From assembly GCF_000733755.1 (NCBI RefSeq), contig NZ_JPOF01000008.1, positions 1 to 64,000 on the forward strand: a DNA stretch of 64,000 nt. Reading direction: 5' to 3'. The first letter of the stretch is position 1, and every line of letters begins with the position of its first letter. The translations under genes and the position numbers were made by a program. This document shows, piece by piece, positions 37,639-46,562 of this stretch. Below the pieces are notes generated by a model. It did not search any database and was not told the origin of the DNA. It was given only the letters and a program-made list of their open reading frames with translations. This stretch comes from Lachnoclostridium phytofermentans. GTDB taxonomy: Bacteria; Bacillota; Clostridia; Lachnospirales; Lachnospiraceae.

Positions 37639-38115
37639 GTGAATTGCATTAATTATACAAGATAAGGTAGGGCAGATGCTCTGGCTCTTACTCTATGACT
37701 AGAGGTATCTTATCAGCTGAATAGGTAGTAAGTGATATTTTTTCTCTAGTCTGCTTTAAATTAGATTTATAGTTCTAGGGATACTATTTATTACTATTAA
37801 TTATTATTTATTATTTATTTTTTACTTTTTCATTTTACTTTTGCATATTGACGAATGGGGTAAAAATGATAAAACAAGAAAATAAAGTAAATTAATGTGA
37901 ATATCACAGTTGAATTGAGAAAAGGGACACTTAAACAATCATACATTCCTTTTAAACATAGAAACTATTAAAAGTTCATTTTTAAAATGTTAAGCAAGGA
38001 AGCAAAAGTTTTTCTAAGAGCAGGGTTAGGATAGTAATTATTAGTTTAGCAACGACAAAGTTATGAATTAGCAGGTTACATAAAATCATCCTTCAATCGA
38101 AAATAGCTTATGAAT
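37639..38115. other. Long AT-rich intergenic region
   Basis: No gene, RNA or clear promoter is seen in about 475 bases. Given the remnant that follows, it probably holds the decayed body of a lost gene. Confidence 0.4.
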
Positions 38116-38193
38116 AAAGGTGCGAAGTCGTATTTTATCAGTTTAGTCATCTAGTGATTTGATGATTATGAAGGAGGACAGGTACAGAAATAA
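38116..38193 (+). pseudogene. Remnant of the end of a second polysaccharide deacetylase
   Basis: Translation gives KGAKSYFISLVI, two stops, then FDDYEGGQVQK and a stop. This lines up with the end of the intact deacetylase, KGYEIVPISELI ... YEMDHEGRQIKK and stop. After the stop both loci share AATTGCATTAAT. It therefore looks like the decayed tail of a tandem copy. The similarity is short, so confidence is moderate. Confidence 0.5.
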
Positions 38194-38209
38194 GAAAAAT
38201 TGCATTAAT

Positions 38210-38253
38210 CACAGAATGAGAGGTAGGGAAAAATCTCTACCTCTTATTCTGTG
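38210..38253 (+). terminator. Hairpin after the deacetylase remnant
   Basis: A long stem, CACAGAATGAGAGGTAG with CTACCTCTTATTCTGTG and one mismatch. There is little T run after it. It is probably the terminator that belonged to the lost gene. Confidence 0.6.
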
Positions 38254-38574
38254 GTATATCCTGATTGCCGTTAGATGGTTTGAAGAGAAATCATTTTAGT
38301 GATTTTGTACAAAATTGTAAAATCTATAAATCCATAAAAAGAGATAATAGTCTTAAAAGTTCATATATATCTACACTAATAAGAAATAAAAATAGCATAA
38401 ATAGAAGTAAAAAATTGATAAATGTGAAAAATTGCTTCGGAAAAAATGGATATTATAATAATTTTCCCTTTTATGTTTTATTGTCTATTTTGCCAACTTA
38501 CAATTATATACAAAATGTAATATTATGGATATAGGCATCGAATTAAAAGATTTCTATAAGTTAAGGAGAAAAAG

Positions 38575-38737
38575 ATGGGAATATTAGAAGGGCAAGTATT
38601 AATATTAGAGAATTTAATGTCATTTCGAGGTATAATTAATCAAGTAGATATAGAAAAGATAAAGTATTAACATAGAAGGAGCAAAAAGAGCGGGGTATCC
38701 TGTTACAGCTTTTAAAGTACTTACTTATGGACTGTAG
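38575..38737 (+). pseudogene. Small broken reading frame, possibly a GyrI-like effector-binding protein start
   Basis: AAGGAG precedes an ATG giving MGILEGQVLILENLMSFRG and ending IEKIKY at a stop (38668). A shift by one frame continues NIEGAKRAGYPVTAFKVLTY before another stop. The two parts look like one protein start interrupted by an indel and then cut off. The family suggestion rests on the look of the MSFRG and GAKRAGYPVT segments only. Confidence 0.35.
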
Positions 38738-38821
38738 GAAACTTATTAACAAAGTGGTGGAGGACGCATACCATTTTAATTATTATATGTGCCGTCAGCG
38801 GTAGATTGGAGATTGTTTAAG

Positions 38822-39415
38822 ATGTATAATAAAATTTCAATATTTACTTTATTAAGTCTTATTTCGGTAGTGTTTTTTTATCCATTAATAAAAGCTAATA
38901 CTATATTTAATCTTAATATTGTTTTGATAGTGTTATTAGAAATCTTTTTGAATATTGCATTATGTGTTCTTATTTTTTTACTGATGCAAGAAAATAAGTT
39001 CAGAATAAAAAGCCAAACACAAAGTATATATGCATATTCATGGAGTCGGTTATTTAGTATAATTGCCATTGGTTTATTTTTTGTATTTTACCTTGTCAAA
39101 AATATTTTACTTATATTTGGAAATATAACACTACTTCTTTTAGTATTACCGTTAACAATTTTATATGCATTTATATTAATGAATATTAGCGCTAATAAGA
39201 TAACTCATAATGACGATGAAATAAAGACGATCAATTTTACTCTTAATAAAAATGATATAGAAGAAATCTCATTAGTTGAGAAAAATCATGGCAGATATAG
39301 CATGCTTATTTCAACTAGCAAAAACAAGTATAGTATTATTGTATCAAAACATATGCTAGAAGAGTTAATTAACATTTTACCAAAGAGCATATTATATAAA
39401 AATAATAATAACTAA
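38822..39415 (+). CDS. Small integral membrane protein of unknown function
   Basis: About 197 residues. Four hydrophobic helices occupy the first 130 residues, followed by a soluble C-terminal part (about 140-195, with IKTINFTLNKNDIEEISL) that resembles the small beta-domains attached to some membrane proteins. I do not recognise the family. The ATG at 38822 is favoured because GGAG lies upstream; the ATG at 38789 has no ribosome site. Very AT-rich, like the surrounding remnants. Confidence 0.5.
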   Translation: MYNKISIFTLLSLISVVFFYPLIKANTIFNLNIVLIVLLEIFLNIALCVLIFLLMQENKFRIKSQTQSIYAYSWSRLFSIIAIGLFFVFYLVKNILLIFGNITLLLLVLPLTILYAFILMNISANKITHNDDEIKTINFTLNKNDIEEISLVEKNHGRYSMLISTSKNKYSIIVSKHMLEELINILPKSILYKNNNN

Positions 39416-39485
39416 GGGCGCTACGTATGACTGTGTACAAATCATAATTTTCTCATCTAAGGGTGTATTATTTACTTAATAAATA

Positions 39486-39887
39486 ATGCCATTTATAACT
39501 AAAAATCTATTTGCAAATAAGTCTATAGTTCTGTTTGGTGAACTTATTGGTGTTAGTTATATATGTTTATCGCTAACACATATATTTAATCATAATAGTA
39601 TTTTACTGGTTATAATTTGTATGCTTGAATCTTTTCTATTTGGAGTAGGTATTAGTGTAATAAATACTATTTTAAGAGTACAGTTTATGAGTTGTGTGGA
39701 TAAAAATTATTTATCAAGGGCAGGAGCATTATTTAACGCTGGAGGAAGCGGAATAACGCCTATCATGTCTTGGATAATAGGTATAACTGTTACATTCATT
39801 TGCGTTTCAAAAATATATTTAATTTGCGGGATAATATGTATTTTATTTTTTATTTTAACAAAGACATTTAAAATGGAATTTGAGTAA
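39486..39887 (+). pseudogene. C-terminal fragment of an MFS transporter
   Basis: A 133-residue reading frame with four hydrophobic helices. NTILRVQFMSCVDKNYLSRAG and FNAGGSGITPIMSWIIG are typical of the last half of macrolide/drug-type MFS exporters. The first eight or so helices are missing and no ribosome site precedes the ATG, so it is a truncated gene. Confidence 0.65.
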
Positions 39888-39930
39888 CACATTTAATAAA
39901 TTACTTTTCAAGCATATGTATTTATATGGT

Positions 39931-40410
39931 AAATTGTTAAGTCATAGAAAGGATTAAAATGATTATAAGATATATGAAAAAGGAAGATTATTATGAAATT
40001 TATGAGTTATGGAATTCATCAAAAGAAATAAGAATTAATATTCAGGATGATACATATGAAAAAATATCTAAATTCATTGATTATAATTCCAATTTATGTA
40101 TTGTTGCTATTGAAAATTCTGAAATAATAGGATCAGTGTTGGCTGGATATGATGGAAGAAGGGGGCATATATACCATACCATTGTCAGAAGTGATTACAG
40201 AAGTAAAGGCATTGGGAATAAGTTAATTGATAAGGTATTAGAAGAATTTAAATCTAAAGAGGTTAATGAAATAGATTTATTGTCGATTATTAATAATCAT
40301 GAGGGAAATACTTTCTGGGAACATAAAGGATTTTTATTAAATGAAAATCTAAATTATCGGAGAAAAAATATTTGATAAAGGTTTCAAACTTTTAGTCATA
40401 GAAATCATTT
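39931..40410 (+). repeat. Duplicated segment carrying a GNAT gene, copy 1
   Basis: Nearly identical to 51631-52112, beginning with AAATTGTTAAG and ending with TTTTAGTC and GAAATCATTT. Both copies are followed by the end of a cold-shock gene on the minus strand (40623-40645 and 52118-52140); in copy 1 an extra 210 bases with a terminator intervene. Confidence 0.85.
39959..40375 (+). CDS. GNAT-family N-acetyltransferase, copy 1
   Basis: A 138-residue acetyl-CoA-dependent acetyltransferase of the RimI-like type. GSVLAGYDGRRGHIYHTIV forms the central strands, and VRSDYRSKGIGNKLIDKVL is the Q/RxxGxG/A acetyl-CoA loop. The substrate is unknown. It differs from the copy at 51659 by 10 of 138 residues, mostly mild changes, so both copies may still be functional. 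AAAGGA lies just before the start. Confidence 0.8.
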   Translation: MIIRYMKKEDYYEIYELWNSSKEIRINIQDDTYEKISKFIDYNSNLCIVAIENSEIIGSVLAGYDGRRGHIYHTIVRSDYRSKGIGNKLIDKVLEEFKSKEVNEIDLLSIINNHEGNTFWEHKGFLLNENLNYRRKNI

Positions 40411-40469
40411 CTTCTTAACACATAACCAAAAGCACCTGTCCATTTTAGAATAGAGTCTTTTCTAAATAT

Positions 40470-40517
40470 AAAAGAAGGTCCAAACTTACATAAAACTGTA
40501 GGTTAGGGCCTTCTTTT
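40470..40517 (+). terminator. Terminator after GNAT copy 1
   Basis: A 12-bp stem, AAAAGAAGGTCC (40470-40481) with GGGCCTTCTTTT (40506-40517) and one wobble pair, followed by T residues. Confidence 0.75.
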
Positions 40518-40607
40518 TGTCAAATAATGATGAATCAAAATCTCAACATACATCCCTTAAGCTTAGTTCAGAATCTCTCCTAGGGTTTCCTATGTTGTTA
40601 AAGATAA

Positions 40608-40700
40608 TTATATTTTAGTTACGTTAATTGCCTGTTCGCCTCTGTTCCCTTTTTCTGCGTTAAACCATTTTACTATTCCTGTATTAATGTTGAATCTCAT
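40608..40700 (-). pseudogene. Cold-shock protein gene with an internal in-frame deletion
   Basis: The 30-residue frame reads INTGIVKWFNAEKG and then directly NRGEQAINVTKI. These are the first and last parts of a 66-residue CspA-type protein; the middle, which holds the RNA-binding FGFI and FVHF motifs, is missing (roughly 40 codons). The remaining peptide cannot fold as a cold-shock domain. A second fragment of the same C-terminus lies at 52118-52140. Confidence 0.75.
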
Positions 40701-40720
40701 ATTTTCTTAACTGTTATTAT

Positions 40721-41980
40721 TTATTTTTGATTATAAATGGTATCTACAGTGAAGGCATTTTTAAACACTGGCTGCATTTCTTCAATCCATTGATTCGTTT
40801 CCCGATCATAAAATTTAGTATCAGAATTAACTGCAAATGGTATATTGGCATTTGAGAGAGCTTGTGTCATAAACTTGGCAAAAACTACTTGCTCCTCAAC
40901 GGTGTAATCATTGGCATCGTTATAGTTTCCTGCCATCCATGCGCCAACCCAGGTAGGTATGCCTGTGTCTTTTTGCCACTGCAACGCTAAGTCTATTTTC
41001 TCAGTAATTTTGTCTTGTTCTTCTTTTGTTCCGGTGGTCCAGAGCTTACGCTCATTTGTTTTGGAGGGGCCAGATGCGTAGAAATGCCATTCAGCCATCA
41101 TGTAGTTATTATGTTCTGTTGGAACTTTTAGCTCGGAAAGATAAGAAGCATCGGAGCGAAGTCTTGGCGACATAATAAGGATTCTGGTAGGGTTTGTTTT
41201 TCTGATATCAGTAACTAATTGCTCATAAATTTCATTTAATATTTCAGGCTCTTTGTTGAGTGCGTCAGAAACTTCAATCAATAAATCAAAGGATAAGAGA
41301 GGGGATTTGTTTTTATATCTTTTGGCTATTGTTCTCCACCATTTAACCACCTTATCAATATTCTTTTGTGTAGGAGCATTTTTTAATTCATCTGCTTGGT
41401 AGGCAATGACGGGTATTAATCCGTTTTTTAAGCAATCATCAATTTGCTTATCTAAATACTGGAACAACTCGTCGTTCGCTTCATCTTTTATTCTAATACG
41501 AACATGTGAGATTCCATTAGACTTGAAATCTATAACAGCTTGCTCGTTATAAGCTTCTCTTCCTTTCGATGTTTTGGACCAATCCACATCCATCCCCTTT
41601 TTAAGTTTTTTTTGGTAGTCAATAGGTGTTATTGGAGTTTCTTCAGTGGAGTCAGCTATTTCATCATTTTCTTTATTAGAAGTTACATCAACAGAAGTTA
41701 CATCAATTTTTTCTTTAGTTGGTGATTCTATGATAGTTGATTTTGGCTGTTCTGTTGGCAATTTTTCTTCAGGCAATTGTTTTATAATCGGATTCTGCAG
41801 CTCTATCCATGAAGTTGTATTTTCTTCGGTAACAGGGGAGTTTGTCACTTGTTGATCAATTTGTATAGGTCTTTTAGCTTCGTAGGTATTGCTCCCATCT
41901 TCTAAGGTGTTTTTTTGGCATCCTGCTAGCATAGATAAAGCCATACTAAATAATAGGAGATAACTCTTTGCGTTCTTCAT
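40721..41980 (-). CDS. GH5-like lipoprotein lacking the expected nucleophile
   Basis: A 419-residue protein. Signal peptide with lipobox LAGC (Cys21), a Ser/Thr/Glu-rich linker to about 125, then a GH5-type barrel beginning KKGMDVDWSK. The position of the acid/base motif NEP reads FDLLIEVSDA (Glu near 233), so the Glu is kept but its neighbours differ. The strand that normally ends in the nucleophile (GEFG) reads GIPTWVGAWM near 338, with Ala in place of Glu. AEWHFYASGPSK supplies the His-Tyr of the active site. It may be a binding protein or an enzyme with a rearranged site. The start at 41980 follows AAAGGAAG. The AraC gene upstream points the same way. Confidence 0.7.
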   Translation of the reverse strand: MKNAKSYLLLFSMALSMLAGCQKNTLEDGSNTYEAKRPIQIDQQVTNSPVTEENTTSWIELQNPIIKQLPEEKLPTEQPKSTIIESPTKEKIDVTSVDVTSNKENDEIADSTEETPITPIDYQKKLKKGMDVDWSKTSKGREAYNEQAVIDFKSNGISHVRIRIKDEANDELFQYLDKQIDDCLKNGLIPVIAYQADELKNAPTQKNIDKVVKWWRTIAKRYKNKSPLLSFDLLIEVSDALNKEPEILNEIYEQLVTDIRKTNPTRILIMSPRLRSDASYLSELKVPTEHNNYMMAEWHFYASGPSKTNERKLWTTGTKEEQDKITEKIDLALQWQKDTGIPTWVGAWMAGNYNDANDYTVEEQVVFAKFMTQALSNANIPFAVNSDTKFYDRETNQWIEEMQPVFKNAFTVDTIYNQK

Positions 41981-42100
41981 GATTAACTTCCTTTTCAACA
42001 TTGTATTAACATAAAAGTATACTGCAAATATGTAAATTTTTCAATACGCTTTGGGGAATACTGAAAGTATGTTTTTTGTAATTCTTTATATTATTGAATG

Positions 42101-43036
42101 TTATGTAAGTTTTGCTGTAAATTTTTTGCGATAATTTGAGGGCGTCAAATTCATACGTTTTCTGAACGTTGATGAAAAATGACTATGATTTGAAAATCCA
42201 CATTGAAAACAGATATCAGTAATACTTAACTGGGATTTTACTAAAAGTTCACATGCTTTTTGAATTCTTAAGTCAATAAGGTAATCATAAGGGGAACGTT
42301 GCATATTTTTTTTAAATAAGCGTGTATAATAATAAACACTCATATTAGCAATTTTTGAGACATGAGAGATTGTAAAATCATTGGTATAGTAATAATTTTT
42401 AAGAAAATCTATTGATTTTTCAAAGCTAGATTTTCTCTCTTCAATAGAATTCGATCTATTAGAATAACCCAAGACTTCCTGATATTTTCTTATAATGCTG
42501 ACGGTAATTAAATTGCTTAAGGCATCTAATGCAATGCGGTAACCAATTGTTTTATTAGTTGCTTCTTTTATATATTTTGAGATTAACTCTTTTAATTCAG
42601 GGTATAAAGGAATCATTTTATTTTTAAATTGGATACTATTTTTGGGATCTATTTTATGTGCTATAGTTTCAAAATACGAATGTTCAATCATAATACAGGA
42701 AAAAAAGATGTTAGTCATTGAATTGCTTGGTCCATGTATTTGATTACAATCAATAGGAAAAATCATCTGACTGTCTACATAATAAGTTATGCCATCTACA
42801 GAAACAAAAGGCATTGCGGTATAGGGTATTAAAAATTCATAACTATCATGGTGATGAGAGTTTGTTTCAAATTGGAATGCTTGTTTTACGACATAGATTG
42901 AAAAGTGCTCTTCTCCAAGTATCTCAAGATAAGAATCTAATTTATCCATCGGATATGGGTAAGGACCTTCGCCCATTAACTTAACTTGATTTTTTCTATA
43001 CATTTTGTCAGCCCTTTCAAATAAATCATCCCTCAA
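42101..43036 (-). CDS. AraC-family transcriptional regulator
   Basis: A 311-residue regulator. The N-terminal cupin-like sensing domain has THHHDSYEFLIPY (about 56-70). The C-terminal AraC domain (about 205-305) has two helix-turn-helix units, ISHVSKIANMSVYYYTRLFK and CGFSNHSHFSSTFRKRMNL. It is not a response regulator. It sits upstream of the GH5-like lipoprotein on the same strand, and so probably controls it, and may also act on the divergent LamG protein. Confidence 0.87.
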   Translation of the reverse strand: MRDDLFERADKMYRKNQVKLMGEGPYPYPMDKLDSYLEILGEEHFSIYVVKQAFQFETNSHHHDSYEFLIPYTAMPFVSVDGITYYVDSQMIFPIDCNQIHGPSNSMTNIFFSCIMIEHSYFETIAHKIDPKNSIQFKNKMIPLYPELKELISKYIKEATNKTIGYRIALDALSNLITVSIIRKYQEVLGYSNRSNSIEERKSSFEKSIDFLKNYYYTNDFTISHVSKIANMSVYYYTRLFKKNMQRSPYDYLIDLRIQKACELLVKSQLSITDICFQCGFSNHSHFSSTFRKRMNLTPSNYRKKFTAKLT

Positions 43037-43174
43037 TATATATTCTTAACTATTCCTATATTAGCATATCTCGTGACAGCTTACAAGAAATGTAAGATCA
43101 ATACTAGAAAAGGGGCAATATATGAATAAAAACGAGCAAAAAAGAAATAGAAACTTTTTGCAATAGAGAATAAA

Positions 43175-43423
43175 GTGGTAAAGAAAGGATGGTTTTACTT
43201 ATCCATAGATTTTGATAAAGCTCCAATAAAATATCAGTTTACCTACGAATGGGATGGAATTACAAAAAAGAAATGTTATGATATGTTTCAAATTATTGAA
43301 AACAAGATGAAGAGTTATAAGCTTGAACAAGATGCACTAAAACGCATGACGAAAATACCAACAACATATGTGAATTGGAGGGATATTCGTTGGAACATTA
43401 ACAAGCAATATCGTCGCAAATAA
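43175..43423 (+). CDS. Small hypothetical protein, uncertain
   Basis: An 82-residue frame from a GTG with no convincing ribosome site, ending 18 bases before the LamG gene. The product is basic and rich in Tyr, Trp and Lys (FTYEWDGITKKKCYDMF), with no recognised family or signal. It could be a remnant of a longer gene. Confidence 0.35.
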   Translation: MVKKGWFYLSIDFDKAPIKYQFTYEWDGITKKKCYDMFQIIENKMKSYKLEQDALKRMTKIPTTYVNWRDIRWNINKQYRRK

Positions 43424-43441
43424 ATTTAAAGGAGAAGATTT

Positions 43442-45160
43442 ATGATGAAAAAACAAACGTTTCTAATTACTGTAATTGCGATTGCTGTGACATTATTTGG
43501 TTTACCAATGGAACATTCAGTATATGCTAATGATTCAACAGGTTTAGTTGCTTATTACAAGTTTGACGGCGATTTGTGTGATTATTCAGGTAACGACTTT
43601 AATGCAATAGCAGCAGCAAAAGAAATAAATTATGTAAAAGGGATACATGGAAAAGCAGCCGTTTTTGATGGTCAAAGCTATCTTTCTGTAAACGATAGTG
43701 ATTTATTTGACTTTACAAATAGTTTTACATTTTCTGTTTGGGTATATAACGAAGATACAGGAAATGACTCAAATGGAGCATATTTATGTAAAACCTCGAC
43801 AGATGAGGATGAGGTCGCATATTATCCTCACCCTTATACCTTTCGTTCAGAATTTAATTCAAGATTAATTTGCAATTTGAATTTTGAAAATGAAAATAAT
43901 TATAATGATGCAGTATATATCGATGCAAAAGAATGGACATTATTAACTGCAACGTACGATGGTAAAGAATTACGTATCTATCGCAATAACCAACTGATAC
44001 AAAAAAAGAATATGAGTGGTAAGTTAATCGGATCAAGTGGTGAGCTTTACATCGGATATGATTATGAAAATTCAAAAACCTTTTTTACAGGTATGATGGA
44101 TGAATTAAGACTTTATAACAGATCTTTAAGTTATCAGGAAGTGAATGAATTATATGATTTAGCAGTTAAATCCAATAATGAAGCAGTGAATCCATCAAAA
44201 AAACTAATTGCTCATTATGAATTTGAAGGAAATATGAAAGATTCTTCAGGAAACAATCATGATGGGATTGGGGTTATGAATGGTGGTAAAGCTACTTATA
44301 CATCATCTAAGAATAGCAAAGGAATAACCATCAGCAAAGGAAATTATATGGAGATTCCTTATAGTGATGATTTTAATGTGGAAGAGGAAATGACAGTCTC
44401 CTTCTGGGCTTGCCCTACAAAACCTGAGACTATGCCAGTATTATATCGTGAAAATCATGCTATGTTAGAAAATGAAACTATGCCTTCTTTTGTGATTAGC
44501 CTTTCTGCACAAAATGGTGACGATAGTCTTGAGTTATATAATACTAGTTTTGAATGGTATAGTTATACAGAGAAAAATAGTGAACCAAAATATCAGACAA
44601 TAGCAGATTTAAATTTTTATAATTTTTATGATAAATATGTAAAGGCAACATGGTTACATTATACGTATATTATAAAAGAGAATAGAGTTACTATTTATGT
44701 CAATGGTGTAAAAACGGTAACTGTAGATGGATATAAGGAACTCGGTACTGAAATATGCAATGCTTCAGGCAAATTGTTAATTGGATACGATGGCATGAAT
44801 TATTTTGAAGGTAGTTTAGATGAACTAAGATTTTATAACTATGCATTAAATGAATCAGAAGTAGTCAATGATTACAAAAAAGTAGATAGTATTACTCTAT
44901 CAAAACAAGATTATTCAAAATTGCTTCAGCTAAAGCGAGGTACTTCTTTGAATATTACTAAAATTTATCTCAAGGATGCGGATACCTTAAAGACGGGAAC
45001 CTTAGAAGTAAAGAGTGGTAAAGTGACCTTTTCGAGTTCTAATAAGAAGGTTGTTACAATATCAAGTAAAGGTGTAATAAAAGCTATTGGTAAAGGGAAA
45101 GCAAAGATCACAATAAAATATGGTTTGTTGGAGATTAGCTATAGTGTTAAAGTAAATTAG
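43442..45160 (+). CDS. Secreted protein with two LamG-type lectin domains and a bacterial Ig-like domain
   Basis: A 572-residue protein with a signal peptide (about 1-30, VYA cleavage). The first concanavalin-type LamG domain is at about 35-240 (LVAYYKFDGDLCDYSGND, GMMDELRLYNRSLS). The second, at about 255-480, shows the same plan (LIAHYEFEGNMKDSSGNNH, GSLDELRFYNYAL). A C-terminal BIG_2 Ig-like domain is at about 500-570 (VTFSSSNKKVVTISSKGVIK). No catalytic domain is seen, so it probably binds glycans at the cell surface. AAGGAGAAG precedes the start; an ATG three bases later is equally possible. Confidence 0.82.
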   Translation: MMKKQTFLITVIAIAVTLFGLPMEHSVYANDSTGLVAYYKFDGDLCDYSGNDFNAIAAAKEINYVKGIHGKAAVFDGQSYLSVNDSDLFDFTNSFTFSVWVYNEDTGNDSNGAYLCKTSTDEDEVAYYPHPYTFRSEFNSRLICNLNFENENNYNDAVYIDAKEWTLLTATYDGKELRIYRNNQLIQKKNMSGKLIGSSGELYIGYDYENSKTFFTGMMDELRLYNRSLSYQEVNELYDLAVKSNNEAVNPSKKLIAHYEFEGNMKDSSGNNHDGIGVMNGGKATYTSSKNSKGITISKGNYMEIPYSDDFNVEEEMTVSFWACPTKPETMPVLYRENHAMLENETMPSFVISLSAQNGDDSLELYNTSFEWYSYTEKNSEPKYQTIADLNFYNFYDKYVKATWLHYTYIIKENRVTIYVNGVKTVTVDGYKELGTEICNASGKLLIGYDGMNYFEGSLDELRFYNYALNESEVVNDYKKVDSITLSKQDYSKLLQLKRGTSLNITKIYLKDADTLKTGTLEVKSGKVTFSSSNKKVVTISSKGVIKAIGKGKAKITIKYGLLEISYSVKVN

Positions 45161-45171
45161 TGATTAAGTAA

Positions 45172-45215
45172 AACAAGGACGAAACTTGCATTAAATAGTA
45201 GGTTTCGTCCTTGTT
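45172..45215. terminator. Terminator after the LamG protein gene
   Basis: A perfect 14-bp stem, AACAAGGACGAAAC with GTTTCGTCCTTGTT around a 16-base loop. Short T runs occur on both sides, so it may serve the convergent kinase gene too. Confidence 0.75.
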
Positions 45216-45296
45216 ATGTAAGATATTGGTAAGCACAAAGGGCGATTAATTTAATCTTATACATAAACGGCATTTTATCTTTTGAGTTGTTTAAAA

Positions 45297-46562
45297 TCAC
45301 ATAGACATCTGAAAAGTGAAACGCCCATCCTTTGCATGAAAACCATATACACCATGATATTTTTCAACTACATAAATCATGCTTTTTACGCCGATTCCAT
45401 GCCCTTCTTTTGACGATACTGGTAGTCCTTGCACAAAGGTAGGTAAGACCGCATAACTATTGTGGATATTAAGGCATAGCTTATTACTTTTTTCGTACAT
45501 ATGCAGTTTAATATAACGACAATTGCTGTCTGTTAGTTGTTCACAGCCATGAATTGCATTCTCTATGGCATTTGCTAAAAGGCTACACAAGTCGGTAATT
45601 TGAAATCTTATAAAATTTGTAGCTGATACAAGAACCTCGATAGTAATTTCTTTTTCCAATGCCTTATTCACATAGGAAGATAAGATGAGATTAAGTGGTT
45701 CATTCTGAGAATATTGCACCACTTTAGTGTTGTTGATATCCTCACAAGTTTGTTCTATGTACGAAGCGGCCTCCTGTAATTTGTTTTCAGAAATACAAGC
45801 ATTTAAGTAGTTTAGATGGTGTCTTAAATCATGGCGGCAGATAGCAAGCTGTGTTTGCGATGTTTTTAATTGTGCAATTTCTTTATCAAAATTCTTTGTC
45901 ATAATTGTTAAAACGGCATACTCAACTTCAATTTCCTTTTTTTCATAAAGTGTTTTTAGATAAATAATCGAAAATATAAAATAAACAGTCACGATGGAAG
46001 CATCCATAAATTCAACTGTAGCGGCACCACCGTTATAGAGTAAGTCGGTATAAACCGTTATGAAATATTCTATTCCATAGTAGATTAGAGGCACGATAAT
46101 AAACAGTCGCAATATTTTGTTGCTTTCAAACTTAAGTCGAGCCACATAGGGGGATATATATCTTACAATCACGATTAAAAGCGGTATAGTTATCAAGATT
46201 TGAACAAGATAAGAAATACGCATATCATAACTCCAAAAGCTGGAGACTAATGTTCCTATCCATTTTCTTGGGGTGCAAAATAAGTATGCAGAGAGTACTG
46301 CAATCCCAGCAATATAACTACTTTTTTTGAAATAACACTTTAGCAGGAAGAACAAAGGTATGTGGGTTAGAAGAGGATAAGATTTAAATAGAAATTCGCT
46401 TCCTAAGGAATAAAATGCTATGAGTTGAGTCAGACCAAAGGCACAAAATGTTCCTAGATATTGTCTGATGTTTTGTTGAAAAGAAATCCCTCCAAAGGAT
46501 AGGGATAATGTAATACCAAATAGAAGAACACATCCAAAATTAATTATTACGAAAGTATCCAT
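45297..46562 (-). CDS. GHKL sensor histidine kinase (AgrC-like)
   Basis: A 421-residue membrane kinase with six to seven hydrophobic helices in the first 200 residues, the dimerisation motif CRHDLRHHLNYL near 240 with the phosphorylated His, and a GHKL ATPase with NAIENAIHGCE and GHGIGVKSM. The layout is that of AgrC/ComD-type kinases, which often detect peptides. Its ATG directly abuts the stop of the response regulator gene, so they are co-translated. No peptide precursor gene or AgrB-type processing gene is nearby. Confidence 0.85.
   Translation of the reverse strand: MDTFVIINFGCVLLFGITLSLSFGGISFQQNIRQYLGTFCAFGLTQLIAFYSLGSEFLFKSYPLLTHIPLFFLLKCYFKKSSYIAGIAVLSAYLFCTPRKWIGTLVSSFWSYDMRISYLVQILITIPLLIVIVRYISPYVARLKFESNKILRLFIIVPLIYYGIEYFITVYTDLLYNGGAATVEFMDASIVTVYFIFSIIYLKTLYEKKEIEVEYAVLTIMTKNFDKEIAQLKTSQTQLAICRHDLRHHLNYLNACISENKLQEAASYIEQTCEDINNTKVVQYSQNEPLNLILSSYVNKALEKEITIEVLVSATNFIRFQITDLCSLLANAIENAIHGCEQLTDSNCRYIKLHMYEKSNKLCLNIHNSYAVLPTFVQGLPVSSKEGHGIGVKSMIYVVEKYHGVYGFHAKDGRFTFQMSM

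Noticed and set aside
37801-37850. AT-rich tract as a replication origin
   Set aside because: No DnaA-box cluster and no replication genes nearby.
38265-38534. Plus-strand 89-codon frame
   Set aside because: No ribosome site, low-complexity Asn/Lys/Ile composition and no recognisable family; likely chance opening in AT-rich DNA.
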